64,000 nt of DNA from Blakeslea trispora (lineage: Eukaryota; Mucoromycota; Mucoromycetes; Mucorales; Choanephoraceae), in NCBI GenBank assembly GCA_025331445.1, contig JAIWNE010000153.1:1-64000 (forward strand), given 5' to 3'. The notes beneath the pieces are model-generated. The model searched no databases and was not told the origin of the DNA. It saw nothing but the letters and a program-made list of their open reading frames with translations. This document shows, piece after piece, positions 23,502 through 36,203 of this stretch; position 1 is the stretch's first letter; each line of letters opens with the position of its first letter. The position numbers and the translations under genes are program-made.

Positions 23502-24935
23502 AGCTGACTCAGTCTATTGTGTAGTCCATGTTCTTTTTTTTTTTTTCACTAAGCTGATTTATTGTACCAGAGTATTGACTCAAAGAACTTTGAGAAAATA
23601 GATTCCATGCCAGGTTCTTTGAGCTCTGTATTATCCATGTTTCCAGCTATATCAAAGTAAACAATAACACAGATTAAATGGGGGTTTTTCGAGATACAAA
23701 AGTCCTTCCAATAGCGTAGTTATTGTTACATTTGATGCATCCTAATCCTTCTTTAGCCCTGTAAAACAAACCTGCTTGAATTGACTTTGTAGGCTATTAG
23801 TACAGAATTTTCTATAGTCATTTTGCTATGAAACAACGCTTCATTGTTGGGCAGCTATCTCTCTATACACGAGCACCACAGTTTGCTTGTCTTAAATGGG
23901 TGATCCTAAAGCTAAATCATATATAGCAGAATGTCTTTTTTATCTTCTTGAAGTAACAGCTTTTTGACTAAATGAAATTTCTTATGAAGTGATTGCTTGA
24001 ACAGCCATCTTCTTTCGGATGTCCATGAAGTATATTCTCCTTGTTATAAGCTACTGTAAGTGAAACCTTTAAAAGGAAGAAGAAGCAACAAAGTCATAGC
24101 TCAAATGAAGCATAAATTACTCTCGCTTTCATTCAACTTGAAATTGCCAGCAATAAGAGAAAGAACATAATAATAATTTTCTTTTCTATAATCAAAAAAG
24201 CTTGCAGCCTTATCAACAGAAAACTGTAACATAACATGAGTACCCTTCTCATTAGAATGACTGCAAAGAAAAAAAAACTATAATCAATAGCATTCGAATA
24301 CTCTTTGTCTATATCGAAAAACACAATCTTTTGTAGCCATAAAGACCAAATAGATCTATGACAGATTTATGAGTGAAATCTCATTCATCTTTGATGCCAA
24401 TATGCTCTGTTAGCAAAGCGCCTATTTCTACTCTCTAAATACCATCTACATAGATAGCCCTTCTTGTTAAACTGTTTTGTTCGACTAATGAGCTGGCCAA
24501 AAATGATGTACTCTTCAAAGTTTTTCTTGTCTAGATTGTGAGTGAATTTGTCTAATGAAAAGTTTTCACATCTTGCAACATCTCTCTCAAGCTGAATCTA
24601 AGTTGATTTGTCTTGGTTATGGCTGGAAATAAGCTATTTTGTGTCTTCAACTGTTTTTACTCAAAAGCTGCGAGTGTGCCTGAATGAAGGGCATTCTTGA
24701 AGATTGTGCTGTTACGTAATCTTTTTCTCTCAATGCACAATCTATTTCCAGAAATGGTGTACACTTGAAATCAAACGTCAAATTTTCACACGTATCTTAA
24801 TCAGTGACTGGCAGCCAACATAATTTTATATTTCTGCTGACTATTTAGAAATCTGTCTTAACATATAAAGACCTCTTCTGTTTCTTTCTTTTTTTGAATT
24901 TCCCCACATTTTCTTTTGCTTTTTAATTATAAATC
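23502..24935. other. intergenic, no gene seen
   Basis: 1.4 kb of AT-rich DNA. It holds the HPT1 3' end and the promoter of the SDR gene; a pyrimidine-rich stretch (24880-24925) precedes that start, as expected for a strongly expressed fungal gene. No coding or repeat signal found. Confidence 0.45.
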
Positions 24936-25953
24936 ATGTCTGCTAACGATCGATTGAACACCATCAAGGGTCATTTGTCTGGTAACTTCCCTCAAGGCTT
25001 GCTTGCTGGTGAAGTAGCTATTGTTACTGGTTCTGGGTAAGCTCTCTCTCCATCTATCTATCTATATCTTCGGTTGTAGGAGGACTGTATAACTAACTCA
25101 ATGTATTTTATCTTAGCCAAGGTATTGGTAAGAGCTGTGCCGAAGTGTTCGCTCGTGAAGGTGCTTTGGTTGTAGTCACTGATATTGATGCTGGTAAGTT
25201 TTTCGTTTTTTTGTGGAGTAAATTTTATGCAGAATGAAACTGACTTTTTTTTTAAAAGCCAAATCCGACCAAGTTGCTGCTGATATCCGTGCTGCTGGCC
25301 TTAAGGCTATTTCTATTCCCGGTGATATCCTTGACCCTACCTTCCCTGAACGTTTGATTGAAGGAACTGTCAAGAACTTTGGCAAGATTAACCATATCGT
25401 CAACAATGCTGGTTTCACTTACGATGGTATGCTTCATAAGATCACAGATAAGCAATGGGACTTGATGCTTGCTGTTCACAATACCGCACCCTTCAAGATC
25501 ATCCGTGCTGCTGCTAAATACCTTCGTAAGAAGGATGGCGAGAACAAGAGCATTGTTAACGTTTCCTCCACTTCTGGTCTCCATGGTAATGTTGGTCAAG
25601 CCAACTATGCTACTGCCAAGGCTGGTATTGTCGGTTTGACAAAGACAATCGCTAAGGAATGGGGTGCATTTGGTGTTCGTTGTAACACTGTTGCCTTTGG
25701 CTGGGTTGATACTCGTCTTACTCGTGCCAAGGAATCTGGTGCATCTATTGAAGTAGATGGTCAAAAGGTTGCACTTGGTATTCCTACTGGTAACAAGGCT
25801 GCCACTGCCAAGGTTAACCCTTACATCGATATCCCCCTTGGTCGTGCTGGTACTGCTGAGGAAGTCGCTGGCTCTGTCTTGACTCTCTGTACTCCCTTGA
25901 CTAGCTACATCACTGGCCATACCCTTGAAGTTACTGGTGGTCGTGGTATCTAA
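24936..25953 (+). CDS. short-chain dehydrogenase/reductase, FabG-like
   Basis: Three exons: 24936-25036, 25117-25193 and 25259-25953. The joined protein of about 290 residues has the classical SDR signatures: cofactor loop TGSGQGIG (spanning intron 1), NNAG, catalytic Ser in NVSSTSG, YATAK as the YxxxK pair, and a C-terminal ITGHTLEVTGGRGI. The cofactor (NAD or NADP) and substrate are not determined; 3-oxoacyl-ACP reductase-like and 3-hydroxyacyl-CoA dehydrogenase-like SDRs are the closest in pattern. Codons are strongly biased to a small C-ending set (AAG, GTT/GTC, ACC), unlike the neighbouring genes, which points to high expression. No targeting signal is obvious. Confidence 0.88.
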
Positions 25954-26888
25954 TCACGTTCATTTTTTTTTTTCAAAATGCTGTAAATTTAATAAAGTTC
26001 TTCGTCTAATGCTCCTTACTCACATGAATGCAAAAAGAGAAAAAGAAAAGAAACTGTCTGAATCGTGTCTCAAAAAAAACTAAAATCTAGTATGATGGAT
26101 GTCAAAAAAGATGATAAGGAAACAATACAAGTCAATATAAATAGACTGTACTTCACTCAATTTGTGTTTGTTTTCCATAAAGAAAAACCTTTTTACAGTC
26201 ACAGATACGCAAATCTTTTACGAAATAGAAAGAGCAAATCATAAAGCCAAACACTCAAAAGAAATGTATAGACTGAGTGGGTACTCAAATCAACTAAAGA
26301 TAGAAACGAACCTAGCAATTGCTTGTTATAAACCTAAATTGCAAAACTATTTTCCCCATTTAGTAATTTGATCTATAGCATAAAGATAGTTTGTAGAATA
26401 GAGAGTGAGAAAGGTTGCACAAATCAAACTTTTTATCTTGAATTGGGTTGTAAAGCCCTGAAGTTACTAGCTATTCTTTTTGCCATTCCCCCCCCCCTCC
26501 CCACTGTATCTTTTTGTTTTTAAAAGGCTAACAAGATTTGTTGTACTTCAACGTGATATTGCCACCTATTTATCAAAATGTAATTGTACGGTTGGTTGTA
26601 CATGAATTTACATCTAGAATGACATCAAGGAGAAAAGGTGTAACCAGCACCTCCTTAAAGAGTAGTTACTATTTGTTCAATGAACCACATTCAAACTGGA
26701 TTTATTTCCTCTTTCCTCCTCTTTTTTATATTACTCTCCTGATACCAAGAAACATCAAGCTTATGCTGCTTTCTTCTCCCTAAAATAAAGAGGTCGCCAT
26801 TGTCTCGTTTTCCTACTCTCTTTTTCTTTCTATTTTCTCTTGCCTTCTTTTTTCTTTGCTTTAATATTTTTTGTAAGAAAATACCCTG
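25954..26888. other. intergenic, upstream region of the G-gamma gene
   Basis: AT-rich, no gene. A C-tract followed by CTCCCC lies at about 26490-26503, and a long pyrimidine-rich stretch (26700-26870) leads to the G-gamma start. Confidence 0.4.
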
Positions 26889-27185
26889 ATGCCAAAACAA
26901 GCAATTGCAGAAGCCAAACTTCGAAAATTATTAGAGCTAAATGAAAAACTAAAGGAGCAACTCGAAATTTCACGTATTCCAGTATCAGAAGCGAGTCGAT
27001 CGTAAGTCAATTGCCTTTCTCTTTTCAACAGTCTGCATGTGAACTGATATATCTGTCACCTTGTTTACAGAATGATCGAGTTTTGTCAATCTACCGAAGA
27101 CTTGATGGTGCCGTCTGTGTGGGGAAATAGAAATCCTGATCCATTTGCAGAACCAACAGCTGGATGCGGTTGTACTGTTATGTAA
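26889..27185 (+). CDS. heterotrimeric G-protein gamma subunit
   Basis: Two exons: 26889-27001 and 27071-27185, giving 75 residues. The N-terminal helix (AKLRKLLELNEKLKEQL) is the coiled-coil that pairs with G-beta. SEASRS then MIEFCQSTEDLMVPSVWG matches the fungal Ste18/GNG-1 core, including the conserved MVPSVWG. The C-terminus CGCTVM is a CaaX box (CTVM), predicting farnesylation, with a nearby second Cys available for palmitoylation. In fungi the beta-gamma dimer signals mating and development at the plasma membrane. The gene is easily missed because both exons are short. The intron splits the second Ser of SRS and the frame is unambiguous. Confidence 0.93.
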
Positions 27186-28537
27186 AAATTTAATATTCAA
27201 TAAAGTATGGAGCCAAACCTACTGCCTTGTACTTTCTTATCTTGGAGGACTACTATATCGTAATTCAGATTGCGAAATACTTTCACTTTCATTTGCTTTA
27301 TTCAAGGTAGTACTTACATAAAGGTTTGAGACTACATTAGGCGTTCTGGTTAGAGGAAATCTTAGCTGCAGTCTATCTAAATACCAAACAGGCGCCAAAT
27401 ATAACTGCTATCTAAACCGTTCAAAAATATGAAGCAATAAAAGAGAGCTCAACCAATTGTTCCGTGTTTGCTCTTGTCAATTTTGCATGAATTATAGCAT
27501 TAACTTTAAAAAGCTTCGTCAAGATCTTTATCTGTAAATAATTTTTGCTCTTCAACAGACGAAGACATAAAAAACGAGTTAGCTTGATGACATGAGAGAG
27601 GCAAAGATGTCTTTTGAAGAGCAATAGTCATTTGTGAATAAAAGTTTTGTTGAAGCTTTTTGGATATGTCTTCATTCACGCAGGTATGTACACTGATTTT
27701 TGTCTATAAATAGTTGGGTTTTTAGGCTTACGATACTCTATTGCAAATAGTTACTTGGTGGCAAACGCTGTTGAGCTTTTAACACACATTATTCTTGGAT
27801 AGAATTTGAGTTACAAGATCTTCTTAAGATTCAGATAGTAGAAGTCAAGAGGAGAAACTATAACTCTTTTAAATTCTTATTTATGAAATAAAGAATACAA
27901 TCGAACCCAAAGAGTTCATGAAATGCAATGTATTAGATCAAGTTTTGCGATTATTGTGCTCTCTTATTTAAACCGAGCTAGTTGTACTTGAGAATTAACA
28001 GGCTTATGTGCATCGTCAGCTCCTTTCAAGGTAACGTGTGCATTTGCGATTTCCCATTGACTATTCGATCGCAAGGGTATACCTAGGAAGTCCTCTCTGT
28101 ACTTTACTAAGGATAATTCATTGGTTTATGCTAGTAAAGTTGTATCTGCTGATACTATAACGTAATAGCTTTGCTGCCTGTTCATTTATATGTCGGCAAA
28201 CTTGCAAGAAAGTATTCATATTTCAAGGACAGCTTAAAAAGATATTTTTCATTTCTTGTGAAACCTATCAAGTTATCTTGAATACTCTCATACATCTGTA
28301 CCTTTTTATATTTGGTTTTTACAAATGGCATCATTTGATTTCATGTATTGGGTTATTGTTTGCTTTTTATAGACAGAATCCATTCAAAATATAAGTGTAA
28401 AGGAATCAGGCCTTTCCTAGTATTTCAATGTGTTTTGTTCGCCGACTACTTGACTTCTCAAATATGTACATTTTGGCAGCATTGATTCAAGTTTTAGCTG
28501 CTAAACTGCCTAACTTACTTGACAATTCTTTTAAGCT
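27186..28537. other. intergenic, no gene seen
   Basis: AT-rich DNA with no coding signal above background on either strand. Confidence 0.4.
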
Positions 28538-28748
28538 AGAGATATATGTTAAAAGTTTCACATCGAAATTTAACCGCAATTGGTAGCCATTCTACAAGAA
28601 ATAGACTTGAATGAACCAAGATGCCATAGTATGTGTGGGAAGAAAAAGAGCTATCTAACGATGACATCCTGGTTCATTCGAGTCTATTTCTTGTAGAATG
28701 GTTATCAATCGCGGTTAAATTTTGGGGTGAAACTTTCAGCATATATCA
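28538..28748. mobile_element. 213-bp MITE family, copy 2
   Basis: Almost identical to copy 1 at 21.1 kb in both the terminal and the internal inverted repeats, with a handful of substitutions (for example TTTTGGGGTGAAAC against TTTCGAGGTGAAAC near the right end). TTAA occurs a few bases outside both ends here but not at copy 1, so it cannot be called a target duplication. Confidence 0.85.
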
Positions 28749-30442
28749 ATTAAAAGGGACCCTGTAAGAATAAAAAAAATGTACAATACAAAATGGACGA
28801 ATTCATCATTTCATTTAATCTCTGCATGGCATCTTTTTTTTGTCATTCAATCCAACTGTTTTCACATCAGCCAAAATGGTTGAGATAACGCGGAGGTATT
28901 TGTCCGAAACCATGCACTTTCAAAGAAAAAAAGTTTGACGCATAAGCTAGAAAAATTTAGCGCGTACCGCTCTGGCGTGCCGTTTTTCGCAGTTACTTTT
29001 GAAAAGAGTGTGGCCACCAAATGTTATGTCTTTGAGTTGTAAGTATTAAGTTACCTTGTCATGAGCCAGAGCTGTCAATTCGCAATGATTCCTTTGTTTT
29101 CGTTGATACAATTCCTATACCTCACTGTTAAAAAGAGAGTAGCTTCAACACAATATGCAGATTTGAATTAGTTTGTCAGGAATTGCAGTTGTTTGTTTAT
29201 GTTTTAAATTATAGCAATAAAAAAAGAGTGTAGAGAAATCAAATAACTTTAAAGACGATAGCTGATGACTGTTGATTTGTATTCAACAGCTTTATTTGCT
29301 TGAATAAATTACCTATTTGAATGACAAGTGATGATTCCAAAAGGTTTTGATGTATTACTTCTGCTTAAATATTTCACGACCTTAAACTGCATTGACTATG
29401 AGTTAAACAGGCTCAATTGATCTTCTTATGTTTAGTGTAACCTAATGGTTATTGTTAGATGTTGAAGTAACCAAAGGCAAAGACTTACCACCTATTTTGA
29501 ACAGTGTATCATTGTGTCGAGAAAATAGGAAGGAATACACAGAAATTTAGTACACCAAAAAAACATCAATCAGTCTGGGCACACTTAGGAATATTGAGTT
29601 GATGAAATTTGCCGACAAGAGTATCAAAGCAAGTCTTTAAACGGTCTACTTCTGCAATGTCAAGGTAGATTCCTTTTTCTATACTGATCTGAATCATAAG
29701 CAAACCCAGCAACATGAGCTGTATAAACAGACCAACTGCTGAGACAAACGCATCTACAGATGAATTGCTTGTATAACGTGATTAACTTGCAAGATTTTAT
29801 TGATACAAAGGCATCCTCGTATCATCATATTTTCTCTTTTACTGCAGAATGATAAACAATAATCACTGCAAATAATCCATGTCAGTCTTCTCTTTGCATG
29901 ATAAGAACAGGATTTTGGTCTTTTTGTATCATCAAACAAAGAACCAGGGTGTTCATTGATGAAGAACAGGGCCCACAAAGAATAAACAAATAAACAAATA
30001 TCAGCCAGCGAGGACAATTGATCAGTAATGTGGTCAATTTGCTCTATAATAACAAGAGATTCTTTCTCCCTCTTTTTCTCTCCTCTAATTATTATTTATC
30101 ATTTTCAAAGGTAACAAAGCTGTTCAGTAAACTATGATCTATTTGCTAATATCTGCTTAGACCAATCACCACTCACTTTTATGCTGTTTAAATGACATGC
30201 GTTTAAGAGACTGTTTGGAGAAAATGCATGTATTTTGTTATGAATGTTGTCGCGTATCTGTACTGATCAAGATGAATAGGCTTTTTTGGTGATCTTTTCT
30301 TAAGATGGGGTAAGTTATCCATTCAAGAGCTAAAAAGATATCTAAGAAGCAGAAGACTAAAACAATGTTTACACTTTAGACTCTCCAAGTTTATGAACCA
30401 AATAGGCTATTTGTGCATATTTTTGTAAGTATTTAACTTTCT
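28749..30442. other. intergenic, no gene seen
   Basis: AT-rich and without recognisable features. Short open frames (for example 29754-30017 minus) lack protein-like composition. Confidence 0.35.
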
Positions 30443-31050
30443 ATGTTTACACAGAATTTTTTTACTAACAGTAAAATCTTAGGTGTGAGCAACGAAATCA
30501 ATGGCTCTAGTGATGATGAAGAAGAAAGAGCAGCAACAGGAACAGCAAGAAACAAAAGGAAGTCTTCTGTGTGCGATTCTTTGCTCATATTCAAAGAAGT
30601 CTTGTCAACTGTGTTTGCCAACACTCAGCTCAAGCGGAAGACAGGCGCCACAAGAAAATGAAGCTGGTTACTAACAAGAGCAGCAATACCTCTTGTTAGA
30701 GCATTATGGGGTGCAAAAGTGATATGGTGCTTTATAACAAGCAAAAGATAGCGATAGCGTCTCAGAGTTGAAGAATGATTCCTGCCCCTCCTCTTCTACA
30801 AGCAATAATCAAGAAGCGTCAGATGCTCAAAAGCTATTCAGTCATATAATAGCATGTGTGGTGGTACCAAGAACACTTGGTCATTAGATTTGAATGGTAA
30901 AGCCAAAAACAAAAGAAAAAAGATGCAAACAATAATTGACATAGAAACAATAGGATCATCAGGTTATATGTACTTCTTGACAGAGCACGAAAACATCGAG
31001 ATAATCTTACCAGGCAAGAAGCTAATAATTCCCTGTGATTAGTCTGAGCT
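30443..31050 (+). pseudogene. possible decayed coding region, unrecognised
   Basis: This stretch is richer in charged codons than its surroundings and shows protein-like runs in alternating frames: a Ser-Asp-Asp-Glu-Glu-Glu-rich segment followed by a basic RNKRKSS at 30500-30560, and a later frame with GSSGYMYFLTEHENIEIILP at 30950-31040. Stops and frame changes separate them. It could be an old transposon or host gene remnant; I do not recognise either piece. Confidence 0.25.
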
Positions 31051-31647
31051 CGATCAGTTTGGAGAAACGCTTGTTGCTCTATTCGAGATGAAGGTAAATT
31101 AGTAATTATAAAGAAAGCAAAACGATAGAACACCTAAAAGACTTACCCATATTTATAAAAGAATGGGCTGGTTGAATACAACAGCCAACTTCAACAAGAG
31201 TCAACTTTAGAAGAAGAAAGTTGTCAAATATATAATAGCCCCTAATAAATAATTACTTAGAATATACTGAAAAGGCTGTATGCTTATGGATGGAGGCTCA
31301 TTGTTCATAAGCTTGCTCAAACTTCTAAATTAAAATGCGCAAATATTTTTTCCTTTTGATGTATAATCCCTTGTTTATTATTATTGATTTGACTCTAGTG
31401 TAATACGCGAACAAACATAAATATAAAAATGAATGTTTGTGTATTTTTTACAATGAAACTGCCCTGAATGCATTAAAACCAATATTACAATTTATTTACA
31501 TAACAATTTTCAAGATAAATTCAACTTCTTTGGTAAGATTCGTTCAGGCTCATTACTCGTTGCCGCATAGCACATACCTCAGAAGCCAAGTTGGGACTTG
31601 CATCTCTTATTTTTGGAGAATGCGTCAATTCTAACAAATATATATGC
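31051..31647. other. intergenic, 3' side of the C2H2 gene
   Basis: AT-rich, no gene seen. Confidence 0.35.
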
Positions 31648-32669
31648 TTAGCTTCCTTTGCCTAAAAACAACAACGACGAGAAGACGAGTTTCTATGTTA
31701 TATTTACCTGTGGGAGAATGTGTTGCTTCAGATTCAATATTACCCGAGCGAAATTTGCTAAAACCTTCTAGTGCTTCATATTCATCCGAAGTAATGTCTA
31801 TTTCGTTTTTCTTTGAGTAGGTGTTATGGTGATAGATAGGCTTTAAGTGAATTTTTGACTCTAAAGACGAGTCCTTTAGGTTTTCTATTGGCAAGTGTAA
31901 TTCATCAACTGAGATCCTTCTACGCACTTGTGGTTCATTTGCTTGTGAAAAGGTAGAAGAAACAGGTGAGACAACAGGCGAGTCGATTGAAAAGGTAGAA
32001 GCTGACGATCTTCGACGAGGATAGTATTCCTGTTCATGTATGACTCGTGAATAAGGAAAAGGAGGCGGATAAGTCTGATGAGGGTATAAGTCTCGTCTCA
32101 AAGGCCATGAGGATCGGTTAGCGGGGTCATACTGAGGTTGCTGTTCAGATAAGGGATGGAAGTAGGGAGTAGCGCCAGGTGTGTTATAAGGCCCAATGTG
32201 ATAAGGTGCTGCAATAGAAGCTCTTCTAGTTGGTAAAGGTAAAGTTCGAGAATTGATCATTGAAAACCCTTCAAGAGGGACATTGTTTGAATTGGACCTG
32301 TACTTGAATGAGTCTTTTTTTATTGAGCCCTCGCTTTTGTGGAGGCGTTTGCTTGGATTTGTCAATGTCGCTGCCATTGTCTTTTTGTTTTTTTCATGAG
32401 TTTGTGTATGCTGCATCATGTTGTCAAATCTACTAAACATTCGGTCACAGCCAGGTACAATGCATTTATAAGGTTTCTTTAGAAAATCATCAGCATATAG
32501 AATACATGAGCCTAGTAATTGTTTTTAGTTGTACCTCGCCTGTATGTTTTCTTTCGTGTCTAGCTAGATGCTCACTTCGAGTAAAGACCATATCGCAATC
32601 GCCATATCCTGTACACTTGAAAAGTTTTGGTGTAGATCGAGAGCCACTTGCTCTTCTTTTGTTTGGCAT
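31648..32669 (-). CDS. two-finger C2H2 zinc-finger transcription factor
   Basis: Start ATG 32669 ([19 protein letters not shown]). Exon 1 (32669-32535) carries finger 1 (C-x5-[13 protein letters not shown]); exon 2 begins at 32476, and the junction recreates the linker TGEKPYKC. Finger 2 is C-x4-C with [14 protein letters not shown]. The pair resembles the fungal Usv1/Rgm1/Msn2-type regulators that bind C-rich (CCCCT-like) elements; that specificity is inferred. The rest is Ser/Pro/Tyr-rich and disordered with SP/TP sites. The end is uncertain: a 45-nt intron with good borders (CAG|GTAAAT to TTTTTAG, about 31709-31665) would give a terminal TGKGS and stop at 31648; read through, the frame stops at 31631. 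Likely nuclear. Confidence 0.85.
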
Positions 32670-34317
32670 GATTTGAATAGATTAGGTTGAGAAATTAGAA
32701 AGAAAGGTTGATAATTCGAGGCGAAAGATAGAAGGCCATTACTTATATAGACTTTTTTTTTTTTTTTGCTAAAAAGTGAAACCTAACTTTAAATGCAAAA
32801 AAGAAAATAACCGTGTGGCAGGCCAGGGCAAGTTGAGACATATCGAAACATTACAACCGCATTAACTCACCTTTGTCTTACCCTCCATCAAAATTACGTA
32901 TCACAAGGTACTATCACAAAGTGTCAATAACAGGTCAATGCGCAGACAACAAGGGCTACCATTGATAATTAGTACCTTGTATTCAGCCATCTTTTAGAAA
33001 GTTGCATCTCCTTTTTGATTGAAACCTTGTAACTTTCTTCCTTAAAGCCATTGGACAAATTTTGGCTACCTCCTTTTAATTCACAAAGAAAAAAGGCTCA
33101 TGATATGATCGCGCTTTAAATCAGTAAGCCTGATTTTTTCTTTTGGTACCCATGAAACAGATTTGATGTTTATCAAAAAAAAAAAAAAGACCTGGAAGCA
33201 GTCTAGGTGTTGCGATTCATTGCTTATATAAATGTACGAAATGACATATCATATTCTTTTGAAACAGCCTAAATACTTAGAATACTAGTAGATTAAGCTA
33301 TCACACTCACGCACTCTCAAAAACAATTCAGGTTTTTATAGGTGAAGTTCTGGATAGGAGAATAAATTAAAAGGAAAGACCTAGACCAAATCGTTCTTAC
33401 AAAGAGTCTGAATGGTAATACTCATATGCCATTGCTGATTAGATTGTTCATTCAGTTTTAATACGATACCCCAATAGAGCTCAAATGATTAAGTTGACAA
33501 ACGAAACTGATGGAAAGGCCCAGATACAAACAAGTTAGCATATCCCTCTCGGTCAAGATTTTGTCAATAACTGCATCTAATGCTTATAGTATATGGATCA
33601 ACCTACTGTCAATAAATACGATTGCTTTTTCTCTAGTTATTCTGTTTTGTACCGAAGCAAGTGAAAGAGAAAGTAAGAAATTGTTGCAGATGAAACAGCA
33701 TCATGTCGTTTGAACCAGTTTGCTGGTAGCTTAGGGGCTTTTTTTTTTGTCCTGGAAAAAGAAATGAATAATAAATCATCTGAAACATAATTCCTTTAAA
33801 TAACCTTTAAGGAACTCAGGCAGGAGTAACATTCTGCAATCAACTATTGGAGCAGGCCGGTATGGCTATTTTCAGTCCAAAAAATAAATACAATGCTCTA
33901 CGTCAGCGTTGAGATTAGCAAAATGACACAGACTATATGTTCAAAAGTTTGTTGGAGGTAGTTGCTTCAAGACCTAATAGATTTACCCATAAAAAGAGGG
34001 CTCAGGCCTTATATAAAGTAATTTTGGCGAAATCGATAGCTTAATAGCAAACATTTATTCGATTCTAAAGGTCATCTTTCTATAGTAAAGGCAAAACAAT
34101 AGGAAAAAGAATACGAGAAGAAAAAGAAAGGCAAGTCTAGAACAAAACGAAATTACACATTTCAAAGGATATCTTTATATTCATAATCAGTCAGAGTTGA
34201 TGTTATCTATCATGTTTCAAGAACAAGTACTTGAAAATAGTAAACTTGGAACAACAGTAAATTGATCGACACAAATAAATAAGTTTATAAGAAAATATTG
34301 CTTAGCAAAATATTAGA
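32670..34317. other. intergenic, no gene seen
   Basis: 1.65 kb, AT-rich. It contains the promoter of the C2H2 gene (A/T tracts at 32752-32768) and nothing recognisable otherwise. Confidence 0.4.
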
Positions 34318-36203
34318 CTATTTCGCTTGATCTAACCATTTCTTTAAGGTTGTGTATTGTAACTCTTGAATGTCTCTCAGATATTGAGGTGTCTTTTCGG
34401 TAATACCATTGTAATTCTAATTAGCAAAAAAAAAAATCAGTTATCCATGTTATTTTGAAAGTAGGTGCTGCTAACTTACAAGACAGTGTGTTGCCTTTGG
34501 AATTATGATGGACAACGTTTGGTCGCTATCAAATGATCTATCAACTGCAGGACTATGAACACTAAGCTCCCTCCAGCTATCGTATTCTCCGTCAATCCAA
34601 AGTATGCGTTCAAGACCAATGTTCCATCCTTCATATTTCTTGTTGAATTTTGAAATCTTGGGTCGCTTAGGAACATTCTTGCCAAAGAAAAGTTTGCATC
34701 CTCTCTCAAACAACTTTAAATCGAGCTTTCTGGAGACAATGGTAGGCTGTCCTTTGGGTGCTGCTACCTGAAAGTAACCATATTCGGTACATGTCTGATA
34801 GGTCCAGGCAGCAGTGTCGGGATTGGTTGCCATTTGTTCACGAACACTGGTTTGATTATGAGAATCAAGGCAAGCTGTCATGTCACTGAAATCTTCACAA
34901 TAAGACTTCTTTACGTAGGGTCTCAAGAAGTTAGCATAGGATTTGACGTTTTCTTCTACAGTGCTTGCATTGAATGTGTTCTTGCAAATGACTTCTTCAA
35001 ACTGATTTTGAGTGGCTGAGACACCATATTGCCAATAAGATGAAATTGCAATGCTAAGATCTAAAACATATGTTGACTGTTAGTTCAATTGTTATTGTAG
35101 TACGAAACTAGACACGTTACACGAAGCAAAGTCATCATCATACAAATTGGGCACACCAAACATTTCCTTAAGTTCATTCACAGCTTGTGTAGACCGACCC
35201 GTTAGAATTTTGTCTATGTACGTGATCGCTTGTTCGATCGTTTGAATACAAGCAGGACGACCATATCGGATGATGGGGTCAAAATACTGATGGAAGTCGA
35301 ACTGTGCCTGCACAGGTGCTGAAGATGCCACCGCGGCATAGACAAGATCGGGATACTTTTCTTTCATCCAGGCAGCTAAATTTCCACTATAGCTACAGCC
35401 ATAGACAATCACTTTGGTTTCAGGTACACTAGGAACTTCCTTATTGGTGAACTACATACATTATTCTATGAGAAAAATAAATCTAGAGGGTATCTTATAG
35501 TTATATTACCTTGACATTCTTCAACAAATAAGCCATGTCAGCAAGAGCTTGGTCTGTATTCAATTTGGAAATGACCTCAGCTGAATAATTCTATTGGTAA
35601 AAAAATAAGCGTGATAAGCTTACTGAGCCAAACAACAATGGCATCGAATTTGTAGTAGACTTACGAAGCCAGTGGCTGGTGGACGAGATGAGCCATAGAA
35701 ACGATGTTCCATAAATATAAAGATACCGTTCAGCTTCTGCGCTAACTGAGCCATAGTAGAGTTAACAATAGTATAGGCTGGGTTACTAACAGCTGCTTCT
35801 CCACCATTTGCAACTAAAAAAAAGGAAAGGAGCGAGGAAGGTCAAGTCAATTAATGATACCAAAGCCTCTTCCGGATGACTTACAGATGATAGGACCATT
35901 GGGTTGATAGTGGTCAGTATTAATCCAATATCTGTTCCTGAATGTCACATTGTTGCCTTTTTTAGCAAAATGGTCCAATGGCATGTCCATATAGAAGGTA
36001 CCATATTTTGATGGTAAAGAATCTGCTTTTGCTTTCTCATCGGCTGGTTGACCGCTAGTAGTAAGAGCCAAAGAAAAAGTTTGCCCGTTCGAGTTTGACA
36101 ATGAAAGTTGGGCTAGTTTTGGATTCCTTAGTAGGAGAGAACCAGAGACTAAGCAATTGATACTTAGAGCAACAAGACCTATAACAGACTTCGTTACAAT
36201 CAT
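34318..36203 (-). CDS. secreted S28-family serine peptidase (PRCP/DPP2/TSSP-like)
   Basis: Seven or so exons from ATG 36203 to the stop TAG at 34320-34318. The N-terminus MIVTKSVIGLVALSINCLVSG is a signal peptide. Family landmarks in order: MPLDHF, RNRYWIN, PIIFANGGEA (across intron 1), FMEHRFYG, the nucleophile elbow GCSYSGNLAAW with the catalytic Ser, VASSAPV, the Asp region WIDGEYDSWRE, and the His region PKATHCL. All three triad positions are present. S28 enzymes cleave after proline or penultimate residues and are usually lysosomal or secreted and active at acid pH; this copy is probably extracellular or vacuolar. The last exon (from about 34418) supplies NYNGITEKTPQYLRDIQEL. Length is about 500 residues, normal for the family. 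Confidence 0.9.

Noticed and set aside
25252..25920. 222-codon minus-strand frame
   Set aside because: Antisense shadow of the SDR gene, produced by its strong codon bias.
28530..28760. TTAA target duplication (piggyBac-like) for the 213-bp MITE
   Set aside because: TTAA flanks only copy 2, at slightly different distances from each end, and is absent at copy 1.
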